Part shown: positions 48,709 to 56,982 of the stretch, piece by piece
How positions within the stretch are numbered: the first letter of the stretch is position 1
Layout of the letters: each line of letters begins with the position of its first letter
Assembly (NCBI GenBank): GCA_016124585.1
Contig: WGNL01000018.1
Span: 62,001-126,000, forward strand
DNA from: Bacteroidota bacterium
GTDB lineage: Bacteria > Bacteroidota > Bacteroidia > Chitinophagales > Saprospiraceae
Direction of reading: 5' to 3'
Length of the DNA: 64,000 bases
Made by a program: the position numbers and the translations under genes
Notes under the pieces: generated by a model
Databases searched by the model: none
What the model was told of the DNA's origin: nothing
What the model saw: only the letters and a program-made list of their open reading frames with translations

Positions 48709-48711
48709 TGT

Positions 48712-51114
48712 ATGTTCCAAAACAAATACGTCTGCATCCACGGCCATTTTTATCAGCCACCTCGGGAGAGTGCTTGGCTGGAGGTCATCGAATTGCAGGA
48801 AAGCGCCGCCCCGTTTCACGACTGGAACGAGCGCATCAATTTCGAGTGCTACGCTCGCAACACCGCAGCTCGCATCCATGGTGAGCGGGATTTTATTCGG
48901 AAAATCGTCAATAACTACGCCCAAATCAGTTTCAATTTCGGACCGACCCTGCTCTCTTGGCTCGAGAGCGCCGACGCCTACACCTACCAATCTATTTTGG
49001 ATGCCGACCGGGAAAGCCAAAAGCGGTTCGGCGGGCATGGCAATGCAATGGCACAAGCCTACAACCACACGATTTTGCCACTGGCAAACGAACGGGACAA
49101 GGTGACACAGGTGCGTTGGGGCATCGCCGATTTCGAGCAACGTTTTGGGCGCAAGCCGGAAGGTATGTGGCTGCCCGAAGCTGCGGTGGATACTGCTACT
49201 TTGGAAGTGCTGGCAGCACATGACATTCGCTTCACGGTGCTAGCGCCCCGGCAGGCCAAGGCCGTTAGGAAAATTGGTAGCAAGGCATGGACGCAGTTGC
49301 CCTCAGAGAACGTGGATCCTCGGCACGCCTACCTCTGCAACTTACCTTCCGGCAAACAGATTGAACTGTTTTTTTATGATGGAAATATTGCGAAGGATGT
49401 GGCTTTCCAAGGATTGTTGAACAACGGAAGTGCCTTTGCCCAGCGTATGACCAGCGTTTTCGACGAAGATGATAAGCCACAACTTTCACATATCGCTACA
49501 GATGGGGAGAGTTATGGCCACCACCATCTCTGGGGCGAGATGGCACTAGCGTTTTGCCTTGACTTTGTCGAAGAAAAAACGGAAGCCAAACTGACAAATT
49601 ACGGCCAATTTTTGGAGTTGCACCCGCCCGTTTACGAAGTGCAAATCCATGAAAAAAGTTCTTGGAGCTGCGTGCACGGTGTGGAGCGTTGGCGCTCCGA
49701 CTGTGGCTGCAACACGGGCAGCCAACCCGGTTGGAACCAGGCATGGCGGGGCCCGCTAAGGGATGCACTGGATTGGCTCCAAGGTGAACTCAATAAGGAG
49801 TTTGAATTGTCGGCGAGCCAGTGGGTGAATGATATTTGGGAGACAAGGAACGATTACATCAGCGTGATACTTGATCGTTCGCAGGAGAATGTAGAGCTTT
49901 TTATCCAAAAACATGCTCGCAGGGAACTGATGAAGCATGAAAAAATCAATCTGCTCCGCTTGCTGGAAATCCAGCGGCAATGCCAGTTGATGTACACGAG
50001 TTGTGCTTGGTTTTTTGCAGAAGTATCTGGTATTGAAACGAACCAAGTATTGCAATATGCCCTGCGGGCAACGTATCACCACTACAATGCCACGGGAGTG
50101 AGCCTTGCACCTGTTTTTATCGAGAAACTTGAGAAAGTACCTAGCAATGTTTACCCAAATGCTGCTGTAAGTTTCCGGCAAAACGTGCAACCATCGCAGT
50201 TGACGCTGACGGGGGTAGCCATGCACTACGCTGCTTCATCCATTTTTGAAGATTACGAGGACACGGCCAGTTTTCTTCATTTTTTGGTAAAAAACGAGGT
50301 GCTGGACCGCATTCCTGCAGGTGGGCAGCGACTGGCTTTGGGGCGCACAACCGTTGTTTCAAGACTGACTTATTCCGAGAAGCATTTCAGCTTTGCAGTG
50401 CTGTACCTTGGCCAACACCACATGATCGGCAGTATCTCGCTTGACATGCCGCAAGGGGTTTTTGATGAACTGCGAGCCAAGATGGATGACTCGTTCCGCA
50501 ATGCCAACCTTGGTGATGTGATCGACTTGATTCAAAACTTTGGCACCGAGAAGTTTTCTTTCAAAAACCTGTTCAAGGATGAGAAAGTGAAAATCTACAA
50601 GCAAATTTTGGCCAAGAGCTACCCCGCAGCTGAAACGGCCATCCGAGACTACTACGAGGATAATTATCAACTCATGAACCGGATGCTGAAGGATGACATC
50701 CCAGTGCCTGACAATTGGAAGGGTATCACCCAATTCGTGGTAGAGCAATCCTTGCTTCGTTTTTTTGAAAATGGAAAACTGAGCGTGCGGGAATTGCGCA
50801 ATTTGGCCGCAGAGTACCAGCTTTGGAAAGTGCAATTTATTGATTTACAACGGCTTAAATTAGTATCTGGCGAGCGGATTTTTGCGGAGCTGAAGAACAT
50901 CGATACTGATACCGAGGGAACTGAAAACCTTCGCCGACTGGCAGGTACCTTGGAATTGCTCGGTCAGTTGGGCATTTTACCTGAACTATGGAAGAGCCAA
51001 AACCGATACTATCGCATGGCGCAGCGTCACCTAGCCTATAATTGGGCAGATATTGAGGAGAGCTGGAAAGCCGAGTTTTTAGAACTCGGCAAATGGCTAA
51101 AAGTCGCAGTTTAA
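48712..51114 (+). CDS. GH57-family glycosidase/transferase with DUF3536 domain
   Basis: An 800-residue cytoplasmic protein. The N-terminal GH57 (beta/alpha)7 domain (about 1-330) starts CIHGHFYQPPRESAWLE and contains SFNFGPTLLSWLE, MWLPEAAVD (the Glu region of GH57), and HIATDGESYGHHHLWGEMALAF (catalytic Asp). Then follow CSCVHG-like SWSCVHGVERWRSDCGCNTG and the DUF3536 domain (about 420-720). GH57 enzymes act on alpha-glucans (amylases, branching enzymes, 4-alpha-glucanotransferases); members joined to DUF3536 are not well characterised. No glycogen genes are adjacent. There is no signal peptide. It starts just after a stutter palindrome. Confidence 0.9.
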   Translation: MFQNKYVCIHGHFYQPPRESAWLEVIELQESAAPFHDWNERINFECYARNTAARIHGERDFIRKIVNNYAQISFNFGPTLLSWLESADAYTYQSILDADRESQKRFGGHGNAMAQAYNHTILPLANERDKVTQVRWGIADFEQRFGRKPEGMWLPEAAVDTATLEVLAAHDIRFTVLAPRQAKAVRKIGSKAWTQLPSENVDPRHAYLCNLPSGKQIELFFYDGNIAKDVAFQGLLNNGSAFAQRMTSVFDEDDKPQLSHIATDGESYGHHHLWGEMALAFCLDFVEEKTEAKLTNYGQFLELHPPVYEVQIHEKSSWSCVHGVERWRSDCGCNTGSQPGWNQAWRGPLRDALDWLQGELNKEFELSASQWVNDIWETRNDYISVILDRSQENVELFIQKHARRELMKHEKINLLRLLEIQRQCQLMYTSCAWFFAEVSGIETNQVLQYALRATYHHYNATGVSLAPVFIEKLEKVPSNVYPNAAVSFRQNVQPSQLTLTGVAMHYAASSIFEDYEDTASFLHFLVKNEVLDRIPAGGQRLALGRTTVVSRLTYSEKHFSFAVLYLGQHHMIGSISLDMPQGVFDELRAKMDDSFRNANLGDVIDLIQNFGTEKFSFKNLFKDEKVKIYKQILAKSYPAAETAIRDYYEDNYQLMNRMLKDDIPVPDNWKGITQFVVEQSLLRFFENGKLSVRELRNLAAEYQLWKVQFIDLQRLKLVSGERIFAELKNIDTDTEGTENLRRLAGTLELLGQLGILPELWKSQNRYYRMAQRHLAYNWADIEESWKAEFLELGKWLKVAV

Positions 51115-51116
51115 TA

Positions 51117-51182
51117 TTGATTGACGATTTACGATTGGGTTTCCTAAACCCTTTTCATTCGTAAATCGTCAATCATCCAATC
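51117..51182. repeat. Two-armed stutter palindrome (TTACGATTG class) between convergent genes
   Basis: The left arm is GATTGACGATTTACGATTGGG; the right arm is ATTCGTAAATCGTCAATCATCC, its inverse. It runs from the stop of the GH57 gene to the stop of the LEA-like gene and probably doubles as a bidirectional terminator. Same word as at 42029. Confidence 0.85.
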
Positions 51183-52359
51183 AGCTCTCTACGATTGCAT
51201 CATCAATCAGGTCGTCCTTTTTTTTGTCTTTGTCCTCTATTGATGCTGGCGCATCTTTCTTTTCAGTAATCTTTAGTTCACCAAGCTCTAGCCGGTCTTC
51301 CTCTTCACCCTTCATCTGGTAGTCACCTTTTGAAAAACGCTCGGCTTTCTCCCAAAAGCTATCGTGCTTTGCAAACTCACTGCCACCCGTACTCAGGGTC
51401 GAATCAGCAAACTTGGCATTGTTCCCACTGATTTTATCCTCCAGTTTCTGGTTGAGTTCCTTGGCTTTATCTATCAGACTGCTAGTCGTTTCGCCCGATT
51501 TTTCAGCTTCCGCCTGTGCCTTGGCCATCAGGTCGTCCTTTGCTGCTAGGATTTTTGAGCCAATGCCGGCGGCCAAATCCTTCGCCCGGTCGAGCGCTTC
51601 TCCTCCCTTTTCGAAGATGGCATCGCCTACGTTCTCCGCCGTCTCCCCGAACTTATCGGTAAACTTGCTACCTGCATCCAGCACTTTTTCACCCACTTTG
51701 CTAGCAAAATCACCTGCTTTATCAAGTGCTTCCCCGCCTTTTTCGAAGATGGCTTCGCCCACATGCTCAGCGGTTTCCCCAAATTTGTTGGTGAGCTTAC
51801 CACCCGCGTCCATCACTTTTTTACCAACCTCACTGGCAAAGTCGCCCGCTTTGTCAAGCGCCTCTCCGCCTTTGTCCACCACAGTAGCACTAGTGGCGGT
51901 CGCAGTATTTTTCAAGGAATCCAACATGCTAGGTTCGTCATCGTCCTTGCCATCATCCAGTAGCTTAGGGGCATTTTCATTGACTTTCAATGGAGGCAGT
52001 TCGAGCGCTTCTTCCGGCTCCATGACAGCCGTTGGTACTGCAGCTTCCCGTTCTGCGATGATGGCGTCCATCACATTGTCGGCGTCAGCTTTTTCAGCGG
52101 CAGAATTTTCCTCCGCAGTTAAATCGTGGACAAATTCGCTCGCTTTTTCCTTGGCAGCCTCTGTTAGGTCGGCGGCCTTGTTCATGGCTAAGTCTGCTTT
52201 TTCAGAAATTGTTTTTCCAATGTCGGAAGCGGTGTCTTGCACTTTGTCCCAAAGCTCGGTGCTGGCTTCCTTGGTTGCGTCCACGGCTTTGTCGGTGGCA
52301 GATTTGGTCACGGATTTTGCACCAAAGAGGATTTTTTTCAAATCATTGAAGAATGCCAT
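51181..52359 (-). CDS. LEA-like repeat protein, 392 aa
   Basis: A hydrophilic, Ala/Lys/Glu/Asp-rich protein without signal peptide. Residues 1-12 (MAFFNDLKKILF) form a short amphipathic helix. Residues about 15-90 and 163-330 carry 11-residue amphipathic-helix periodicity of the late-embryogenesis-abundant (group 3)/YtxH type (KAxDxAxEAxxK). A 44-residue unit, i.e. four 11-mers (KGGEALDKAGDFASxVGxKV ... GEAIFE), occurs twice in full at 163-206 and 207-250 and once in part from 251. Between 91 and 160 is an acidic linker. Such proteins protect against drying or stabilise membranes; function here is inferred. ATG 52359 is chosen; the upstream 47 codons overlap the preceding intergenic region. 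Confidence 0.8.
   Translation of the reverse strand: MAFFNDLKKILFGAKSVTKSATDKAVDATKEASTELWDKVQDTASDIGKTISEKADLAMNKAADLTEAAKEKASEFVHDLTAEENSAAEKADADNVMDAIIAEREAAVPTAVMEPEEALELPPLKVNENAPKLLDDGKDDDEPSMLDSLKNTATATSATVVDKGGEALDKAGDFASEVGKKVMDAGGKLTNKFGETAEHVGEAIFEKGGEALDKAGDFASKVGEKVLDAGSKFTDKFGETAENVGDAIFEKGGEALDRAKDLAAGIGSKILAAKDDLMAKAQAEAEKSGETTSSLIDKAKELNQKLEDKISGNNAKFADSTLSTGGSEFAKHDSFWEKAERFSKGDYQMKGEEEDRLELGELKITEKKDAPASIEDKDKKKDDLIDDAIVES
51610..51873 (-). repeat. 132-bp tandem repeat in the LEA-like gene
   Basis: Two consecutive units of 44 codons starting KGGEALDK, each made of four 11-residue segments, followed by a third partial unit (KGGEALDRAKD) downstream. Confidence 0.8.
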
Positions 52360-52479
52360 GATGTTTAGTTTTTTTGTTGAAATGTGGCGATGGATAGCGC
52401 TTGTTGCCCAAGCAAAAGCAGGTGAAAGGTAGGTATTTTTGAAAAACAGCCTTGAAAATAATGGACAAACATGTGGGTT

Positions 52480-52512
52480 AACATCGGCGAGGTTCAACAC
52501 CCCGCCGATGTT
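52480..52512 (-). terminator. Hairpin downstream of the MA-like/propeller gene
   Basis: AACATCGGCG pairs perfectly with CGCCGATGTT (10 bp) around a 13-base loop, eight bases after the end of the 1,160-residue gene. No long T-run is present. Confidence 0.6.
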
Positions 52513-52519
52513 CGACGAA

Positions 52520-55500
52520 TCAAAAATCCATTCCTATTGAAAAATGAAGCTTGGGCTCCTGCACCACTCTCGTCTCCACGCCCCAAGCGTAATCGAGTCG
52601 GATCATGTAACCAAATAACAGGGTACGAATGCCCGTTCCATAACCAAAAATGATTGGATCCCTGAAGTAATTGACCTTGATGCTCACATTGTTGCCTTTA
52701 CCCTCCCAAGTATTCAATGGGCTTTGTTCGTTGAATGGGTTGAGCCCTTCCCAAGCAGACCCCATGTCAAAGAAGCCGATGATTTGGAAATTTCGCACGA
52801 AATTCGATTGCCGACGAGGGAAAATATAACGGAAAATGGGCATCCTAAACTCAGCATTCAATAACGCGTAAGAGTTGCCGTTTCGGGCATTCAGCTTAAA
52901 GCCACGGATGTTGGTGGCGATGGTGCGATAAGCAAAATCGTCGCCTGCTGGTAGCGGTATTTGGTTATCAAACTGAGGGAAAAGCCAGTTATCCGTTCCG
53001 CCGAGCATGTAAAGTATTTTCTGTTGGCCGAAAGAGGTTGCGCCCGCTACCCGACCTGCCAGTACGGACCATTTCAGCACCCGCTGGTAGTGACGGAAAT
53101 CCGCACCAAGCACCGTCATGAAGCCGTCCTTCACTTTGAACTGCGGATTTTGGCCCAAGTCCACTTGCAGACCTTTTATCATCTCCGCAAACACCTTGTA
53201 TCGGGTACCGTTCTTCACGTTCAGCGCCACGTCGAGCGTATTGTCAAAAACATATTCGCCTTTGATTCCGATGCGCTGTTCTTCCAAGTTTGGCGTTTGA
53301 AGGGTAGCAGCGTCAGATGCCAACATCACGGAATTATCGAAACGCAAAGTAGCCGTGGCTCGCAAGCTGGTGAAAACATCAAGTGGGTAGCGCAGTTGGT
53401 ACTGTGTCAGGAAGATGCGGTTGTCGTACTTGATAGGCGGCGGTGTATTGTCCAGCGTAAACCGCAAGCGGCGGTAGTACACGGCGTAGCGCTTATCGAG
53501 GCGCTTCTTCTTATCGTTGTAAAGGAGGAAATACTCTGCGCCATTGAAAGAAGTAGGTATCCGCACACCACCCTCGAACTCATAATCTTCCAGCAAATCC
53601 TTGAAATTGGCCTTGAGTAAAATGCCTGGCGGTGGGTAACCAAAATCTTGTGGCACACCGGAATAAGAGTTCAGACCATCGAAAAGTACACCGTTGTCAA
53701 GTTGGGTAGTCACATAATCCGTGCGAAACTTGAGGCGGTAGGGAATGATGCGAGTAGGTCGGAATTCTTGCAGTTTTTGACGAAGGCCCTCTGCTTCTTC
53801 ACTAGAAACATATACGAGCGGCTGTACTTTTTCAGGTGCGACTGTCGGTTGTTCAATTTCTTTTTTCGGGGCTGGCGTTGTCCGGGTAGGCACTTCATCA
53901 TCATCGAACTCGCTTTGGAACAAGTAATTGTCCAAATCAATCTTGCCCGTGTCCTGTTTTTCCTTCGGCAATTTATTGACGTCGATTGGTTCGTTGCCTG
54001 CTGGTTCCAGCACCGTCTTTTTGGGAGGCTCTATCTTGCCAGCGCTTGGTTTTTCTACCACCTGCACTTGTTGTTTTTTATGATTGCTCACGCTTGGGTT
54101 GAGCACTATTTCAGGTTTCATTTCATCCAAAAAAACATGTAGCCGACCCTCCCTGTACAACATTTCCACGTATCGACCAGAGCGCCTGGCCTTGCTCTGC
54201 TCAATGATATTGCGATCAAGATTGGAAGTAAAATGGTTGACTGCCCTTTGCTTGTAAATGGTATCCGTCCAAACGGAATCGACCTGGGAAAGTGCCACGC
54301 TGTCTAGAACATTGGCGATGATGGAATCAGCAGGAAGGTGTGTCAAAATGCCATCCTTGAAACGAATGACATTTTCAAAATGGTGGATATAATTTTCAAG
54401 ATAACCCGTTTTACGGTTGTAGACCCCTGTTTCATCCGAAATAAAACCAAACCAAGTGGAGTCAATTGCTATGGGCCGCCGCTCATTGGCGAAGGGAGTG
54501 TGGGTCACCTGCACAAGTTCGCCTTTGCTGTTGAAGCCCACAGAATCGAGATTGAGGTAAAAAATATCAAAATGCTGAATGGGCAATACTGAGTCCAAAA
54601 CCACGATGGTGTTCAGAGAATCAGGGCGGTTGGAGGCGAAGAGAATGCCCCGTTGGCCATGCGCCTGAACGTAACTGGCATCAAGGTCATCCCAAACATC
54701 GGTTGTCAGGCGTTGCGCCTGACGATTTAGCATAAAATAGAGAAACAAGTCCGACTGGCCCCGAACTGCAGCAGAGAGCACAAGGTCGTTCGGCCCTACG
54801 TAGTCCATGCTGTAAATCCGCTGGAACTGCGTGGACATGTCTTCCGTGTTTTTTTCCTTCGTTAAAACATTGTACCTCAATAATTTAACAATGTCCCGCT
54901 TCTCGTACATCACCGCAAGTTCTTGATTCGTTGGGCTCCAAGCAAGCAATGGGTAATTGTAGTCCGTAGCTTGAATGGCATTGCGGGAGCCGTTTTTAAA
55001 AATGAGCTTGCGCTCCCCTGAAGCAAGGTCTTGAAGCCAAACACAAGCCTTGCCGATTTCATTGCTGACATAAGCTATTTTCAGTCCATCAGGGCTGATT
55101 TTAAGCTGGCTAATTGGCAGGTTATGTTTGTTTTTTATGATAACTTCTTTGCCAACAGGTTGTGCAAATTCTTTTGCTTCGGCTTCGTAACGTTTTTGAA
55201 AAAAATTATACCAGCCTTCAGTGGTCTTGAAATAGGTATTACCGAGCACGTACAAAAAACCACTCTCGATACTCCGATTGATACGGGTCAGGTACAGCAG
55301 GTTAGAGACTGTACTTTTCCCATAATGTTCACTGATGTAGTACCAAAGCGAATGGCCTGCTAGCTTAGGTTCAGCATCAGCCATTGCCTCGAAATCTTCG
55401 TACTTACCTGAAAGAAAAAGGTCACGCAACTGGTTGTCCAGGTCCGTACTCCAATCTTCGCCAACATAGGAAATCAGGCCATCCTTAAACCACTCCGGCA

Positions 55501-56002
55501 AGTTCATCATCACGGCATTCTGCACGATTTCCTGCAGATTGGAGCCAAAAAGCATGGCGTTCAAATAGACGGAGGCAACGCCTTCCCGCACCTGCCTACG
55601 TAGGTCGTTGTGGTCACCATTGTAGTAAACGAACATCTTGTTCCCGACGATTTTTGTCTGGCCGCCGGAGTTCATGAAGGCCTCCTCGCTACCGATATTG
55701 CTCTGCTTCAGGTCAGTGAGGTCAGTATAGACGATGATTTCGATTTTGTCGTTCATCCGGTGCTCCAAAATGCCTTGGATTTCATAGAAATCGTATTCAG
55801 CCATCTGCACCACAGCTTGCCCTATGAGGCGGCCTTCGCCGTACCAATAGGTGATGAAGTTTCTGCTTTCGTACTGCGACCATTCGGCGAAGTCGTTGTT
55901 GAACTGCACGCGGTTTTTGCCAAATTCAGTCTGGGTTGTTTGACCATACATCGTTGCCGAGGCAAATGTCAAAAGGAGGAGAAGTGGGTAAAATATTCGC
56001 AT
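52520..56002 (-). CDS. Giant outer-membrane protein: peptidase-MA-like domain, TolB-type propeller, surface-antigen barrel
   Basis: About 1,160 residues. Signal peptide (MRIFYPLLLLLTFASATMYGQ); an N-terminal region like peptidase MA/gluzincins (about 25-260: FITYWYGEGRLIGQAV, YEIQGILEHRMNDKIEIIVYTDLTDL, LPEWFKDGLISYVGEDW); a WD40/PD40-type beta-propeller (about 290-560: LKISPDGLKIAYVSNEIGKACVWLQD, PLLAWSPTNQELAVMYEKRD); a Pro/Lys/Glu linker (about 640-760); and a C-terminal bacterial-surface-antigen barrel ending IGMDF. The place where MA peptidases carry HExxH reads QVREGVAS, so the zinc site is lost and the domain is probably a pseudo-protease. The C-terminal Phe supports outer-membrane insertion. 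ATG 56002 gives the signal peptide. Confidence 0.85.
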   Translation of the reverse strand: MRIFYPLLLLLTFASATMYGQTTQTEFGKNRVQFNNDFAEWSQYESRNFITYWYGEGRLIGQAVVQMAEYDFYEIQGILEHRMNDKIEIIVYTDLTDLKQSNIGSEEAFMNSGGQTKIVGNKMFVYYNGDHNDLRRQVREGVASVYLNAMLFGSNLQEIVQNAVMMNLPEWFKDGLISYVGEDWSTDLDNQLRDLFLSGKYEDFEAMADAEPKLAGHSLWYYISEHYGKSTVSNLLYLTRINRSIESGFLYVLGNTYFKTTEGWYNFFQKRYEAEAKEFAQPVGKEVIIKNKHNLPISQLKISPDGLKIAYVSNEIGKACVWLQDLASGERKLIFKNGSRNAIQATDYNYPLLAWSPTNQELAVMYEKRDIVKLLRYNVLTKEKNTEDMSTQFQRIYSMDYVGPNDLVLSAAVRGQSDLFLYFMLNRQAQRLTTDVWDDLDASYVQAHGQRGILFASNRPDSLNTIVVLDSVLPIQHFDIFYLNLDSVGFNSKGELVQVTHTPFANERRPIAIDSTWFGFISDETGVYNRKTGYLENYIHHFENVIRFKDGILTHLPADSIIANVLDSVALSQVDSVWTDTIYKQRAVNHFTSNLDRNIIEQSKARRSGRYVEMLYREGRLHVFLDEMKPEIVLNPSVSNHKKQQVQVVEKPSAGKIEPPKKTVLEPAGNEPIDVNKLPKEKQDTGKIDLDNYLFQSEFDDDEVPTRTTPAPKKEIEQPTVAPEKVQPLVYVSSEEAEGLRQKLQEFRPTRIIPYRLKFRTDYVTTQLDNGVLFDGLNSYSGVPQDFGYPPPGILLKANFKDLLEDYEFEGGVRIPTSFNGAEYFLLYNDKKKRLDKRYAVYYRRLRFTLDNTPPPIKYDNRIFLTQYQLRYPLDVFTSLRATATLRFDNSVMLASDAATLQTPNLEEQRIGIKGEYVFDNTLDVALNVKNGTRYKVFAEMIKGLQVDLGQNPQFKVKDGFMTVLGADFRHYQRVLKWSVLAGRVAGATSFGQQKILYMLGGTDNWLFPQFDNQIPLPAGDDFAYRTIATNIRGFKLNARNGNSYALLNAEFRMPIFRYIFPRRQSNFVRNFQIIGFFDMGSAWEGLNPFNEQSPLNTWEGKGNNVSIKVNYFRDPIIFGYGTGIRTLLFGYMIRLDYAWGVETRVVQEPKLHFSIGMDF

Positions 56003-56239
56003 GGAAAAAGAAAAATATTGGTCGAAAAAAGAAAACGGCGCAATCGGCACATTGTTTTAAACGCAATAAGCGACGGCAGAATGTACCTTTCCGCAAAAAA
56101 CTTAAAGAAAATTTTGAGCCGGATTTAGGAAATAAGGGACATTACCAAATTACTACCTTCGCAATTGATTGTTTAAAAAAAGGCAATTTAAGCTAGTCAG
56201 CAGACAAAATCCTGCTGCTGCGCAAAAAAACTATAGCAC
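56003..56239. other. 237-bp divergent intergenic region with two -7-like elements
   Basis: Between the giant outer-membrane gene (minus) and the MBL hydrolase (plus). It holds TACCTTTC at 56084-56091 and TACCTTCG at 56154-56161, both on the plus strand and one base off consensus. The second is the better-placed promoter for the MBL gene. Nothing else was recognised. Confidence 0.5.
56154..56161 (+). promoter_or_regulatory. Putative -7 element for the MBL hydrolase gene
   Basis: TACCTTCG, about 78 bases upstream of the ATG at 56240. No clear -33 TTG. Confidence 0.45.
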
Positions 56240-56881
56240 ATGCCCGCTACCATCGTCATTTTCACATTCAATCCATTTCAGGAAAATACTTACGTCGTTT
56301 TTGATGAAACAAAGGAGTGCATCATCATCGATCCCGGTTGTTTCGAGGCCCATGAGCGCATCGAGCTGGACAAATTCATCCGTGAAAACGACCTGAAACC
56401 CGTCCGTTTGTTAAACACGCACTGCCATATTGACCATGTGTTTGGCAATGCCTTTGTGAACCGCACTTGGGGACTGGAACTCGAAATCCACCAAGGTGAA
56501 CTGCCCGTGCTGGAGGCAGTACCGCAAGTTGCCAAATATTATGGTATGCCTATGGGCGAGCCTTCGCCGATGCCAAGTAGGTTTATCGAAGAGGGCGAGA
56601 TTATTTCCTTCGGAAACACAAAATTGGAAGCCATTCTGACTCCTGGCCACTCACCTGCCAGCTTGTCTTTTTACATCCGGGAAGATGGACTGCTCATCGC
56701 TGGGGATGTGCTATTCAAAGAAAGTGTCGGCCGCTCAGATTTGCCAGGAGGGGATCACGACACGCTCATTGCCAGCATTAAAAACAAGTTGCTTCCTTTG
56801 GGCGATAAGGTACAAGTTTTCCCGGGACATGGGCCCTCTACGACGATTGGGTACGAACGGGAAAACAACCCGTTTTTCTAA
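56240..56881 (+). CDS. MBL-fold metallohydrolase (glyoxalase II-like)
   Basis: A 213-residue metallo-beta-lactamase-fold hydrolase. Metal ligands in order: THCHIDHVFGN (the HxHxDH motif, about residues 58-63), TPGHSPASL (His about 131), AGDVLF (bridging Asp about 152) and FPGHGPSTTIGYER (His about 194). The short length and the N-terminus TFNPFQENTYVVFDETKECIIIDPG are typical of the YcbL-type glyoxalase-II-like group, which cleaves S-lactoylglutathione or related thioesters in characterised members. Substrate here unknown. A clean terminator follows. Confidence 0.9.
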   Translation: MPATIVIFTFNPFQENTYVVFDETKECIIIDPGCFEAHERIELDKFIRENDLKPVRLLNTHCHIDHVFGNAFVNRTWGLELEIHQGELPVLEAVPQVAKYYGMPMGEPSPMPSRFIEEGEIISFGNTKLEAILTPGHSPASLSFYIREDGLLIAGDVLFKESVGRSDLPGGDHDTLIASIKNKLLPLGDKVQVFPGHGPSTTIGYERENNPFF

Positions 56882-56954
56882 AAAAGTAAGCCGCTCCTAA
56901 CTGATAGAAGCGGCCACTGAATAATTGAATTAGTATGAAATTATCGCTTTGTTA

Positions 56955-56982
56955 GCTGCGAAATTATTTCGCAGCCTTTTTA
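56955..56982 (+). terminator. Intrinsic terminator after the MBL hydrolase gene
   Basis: GCTGCGAAA and TTTCGCAGC form a perfect 9-bp stem with a TTA loop, then CTTTTTATTG. A further small hairpin (GCCGCT/AGCGGC) lies just upstream at about 56892-56916. Confidence 0.85.

Noticed and set aside
51413-52432. 339-codon open frame on the plus strand, rich in Ser/Ala/Phe
   Set aside because: It is the antisense of the repetitive LEA-like gene; its apparent repeats are only the complement of the 132-bp units.
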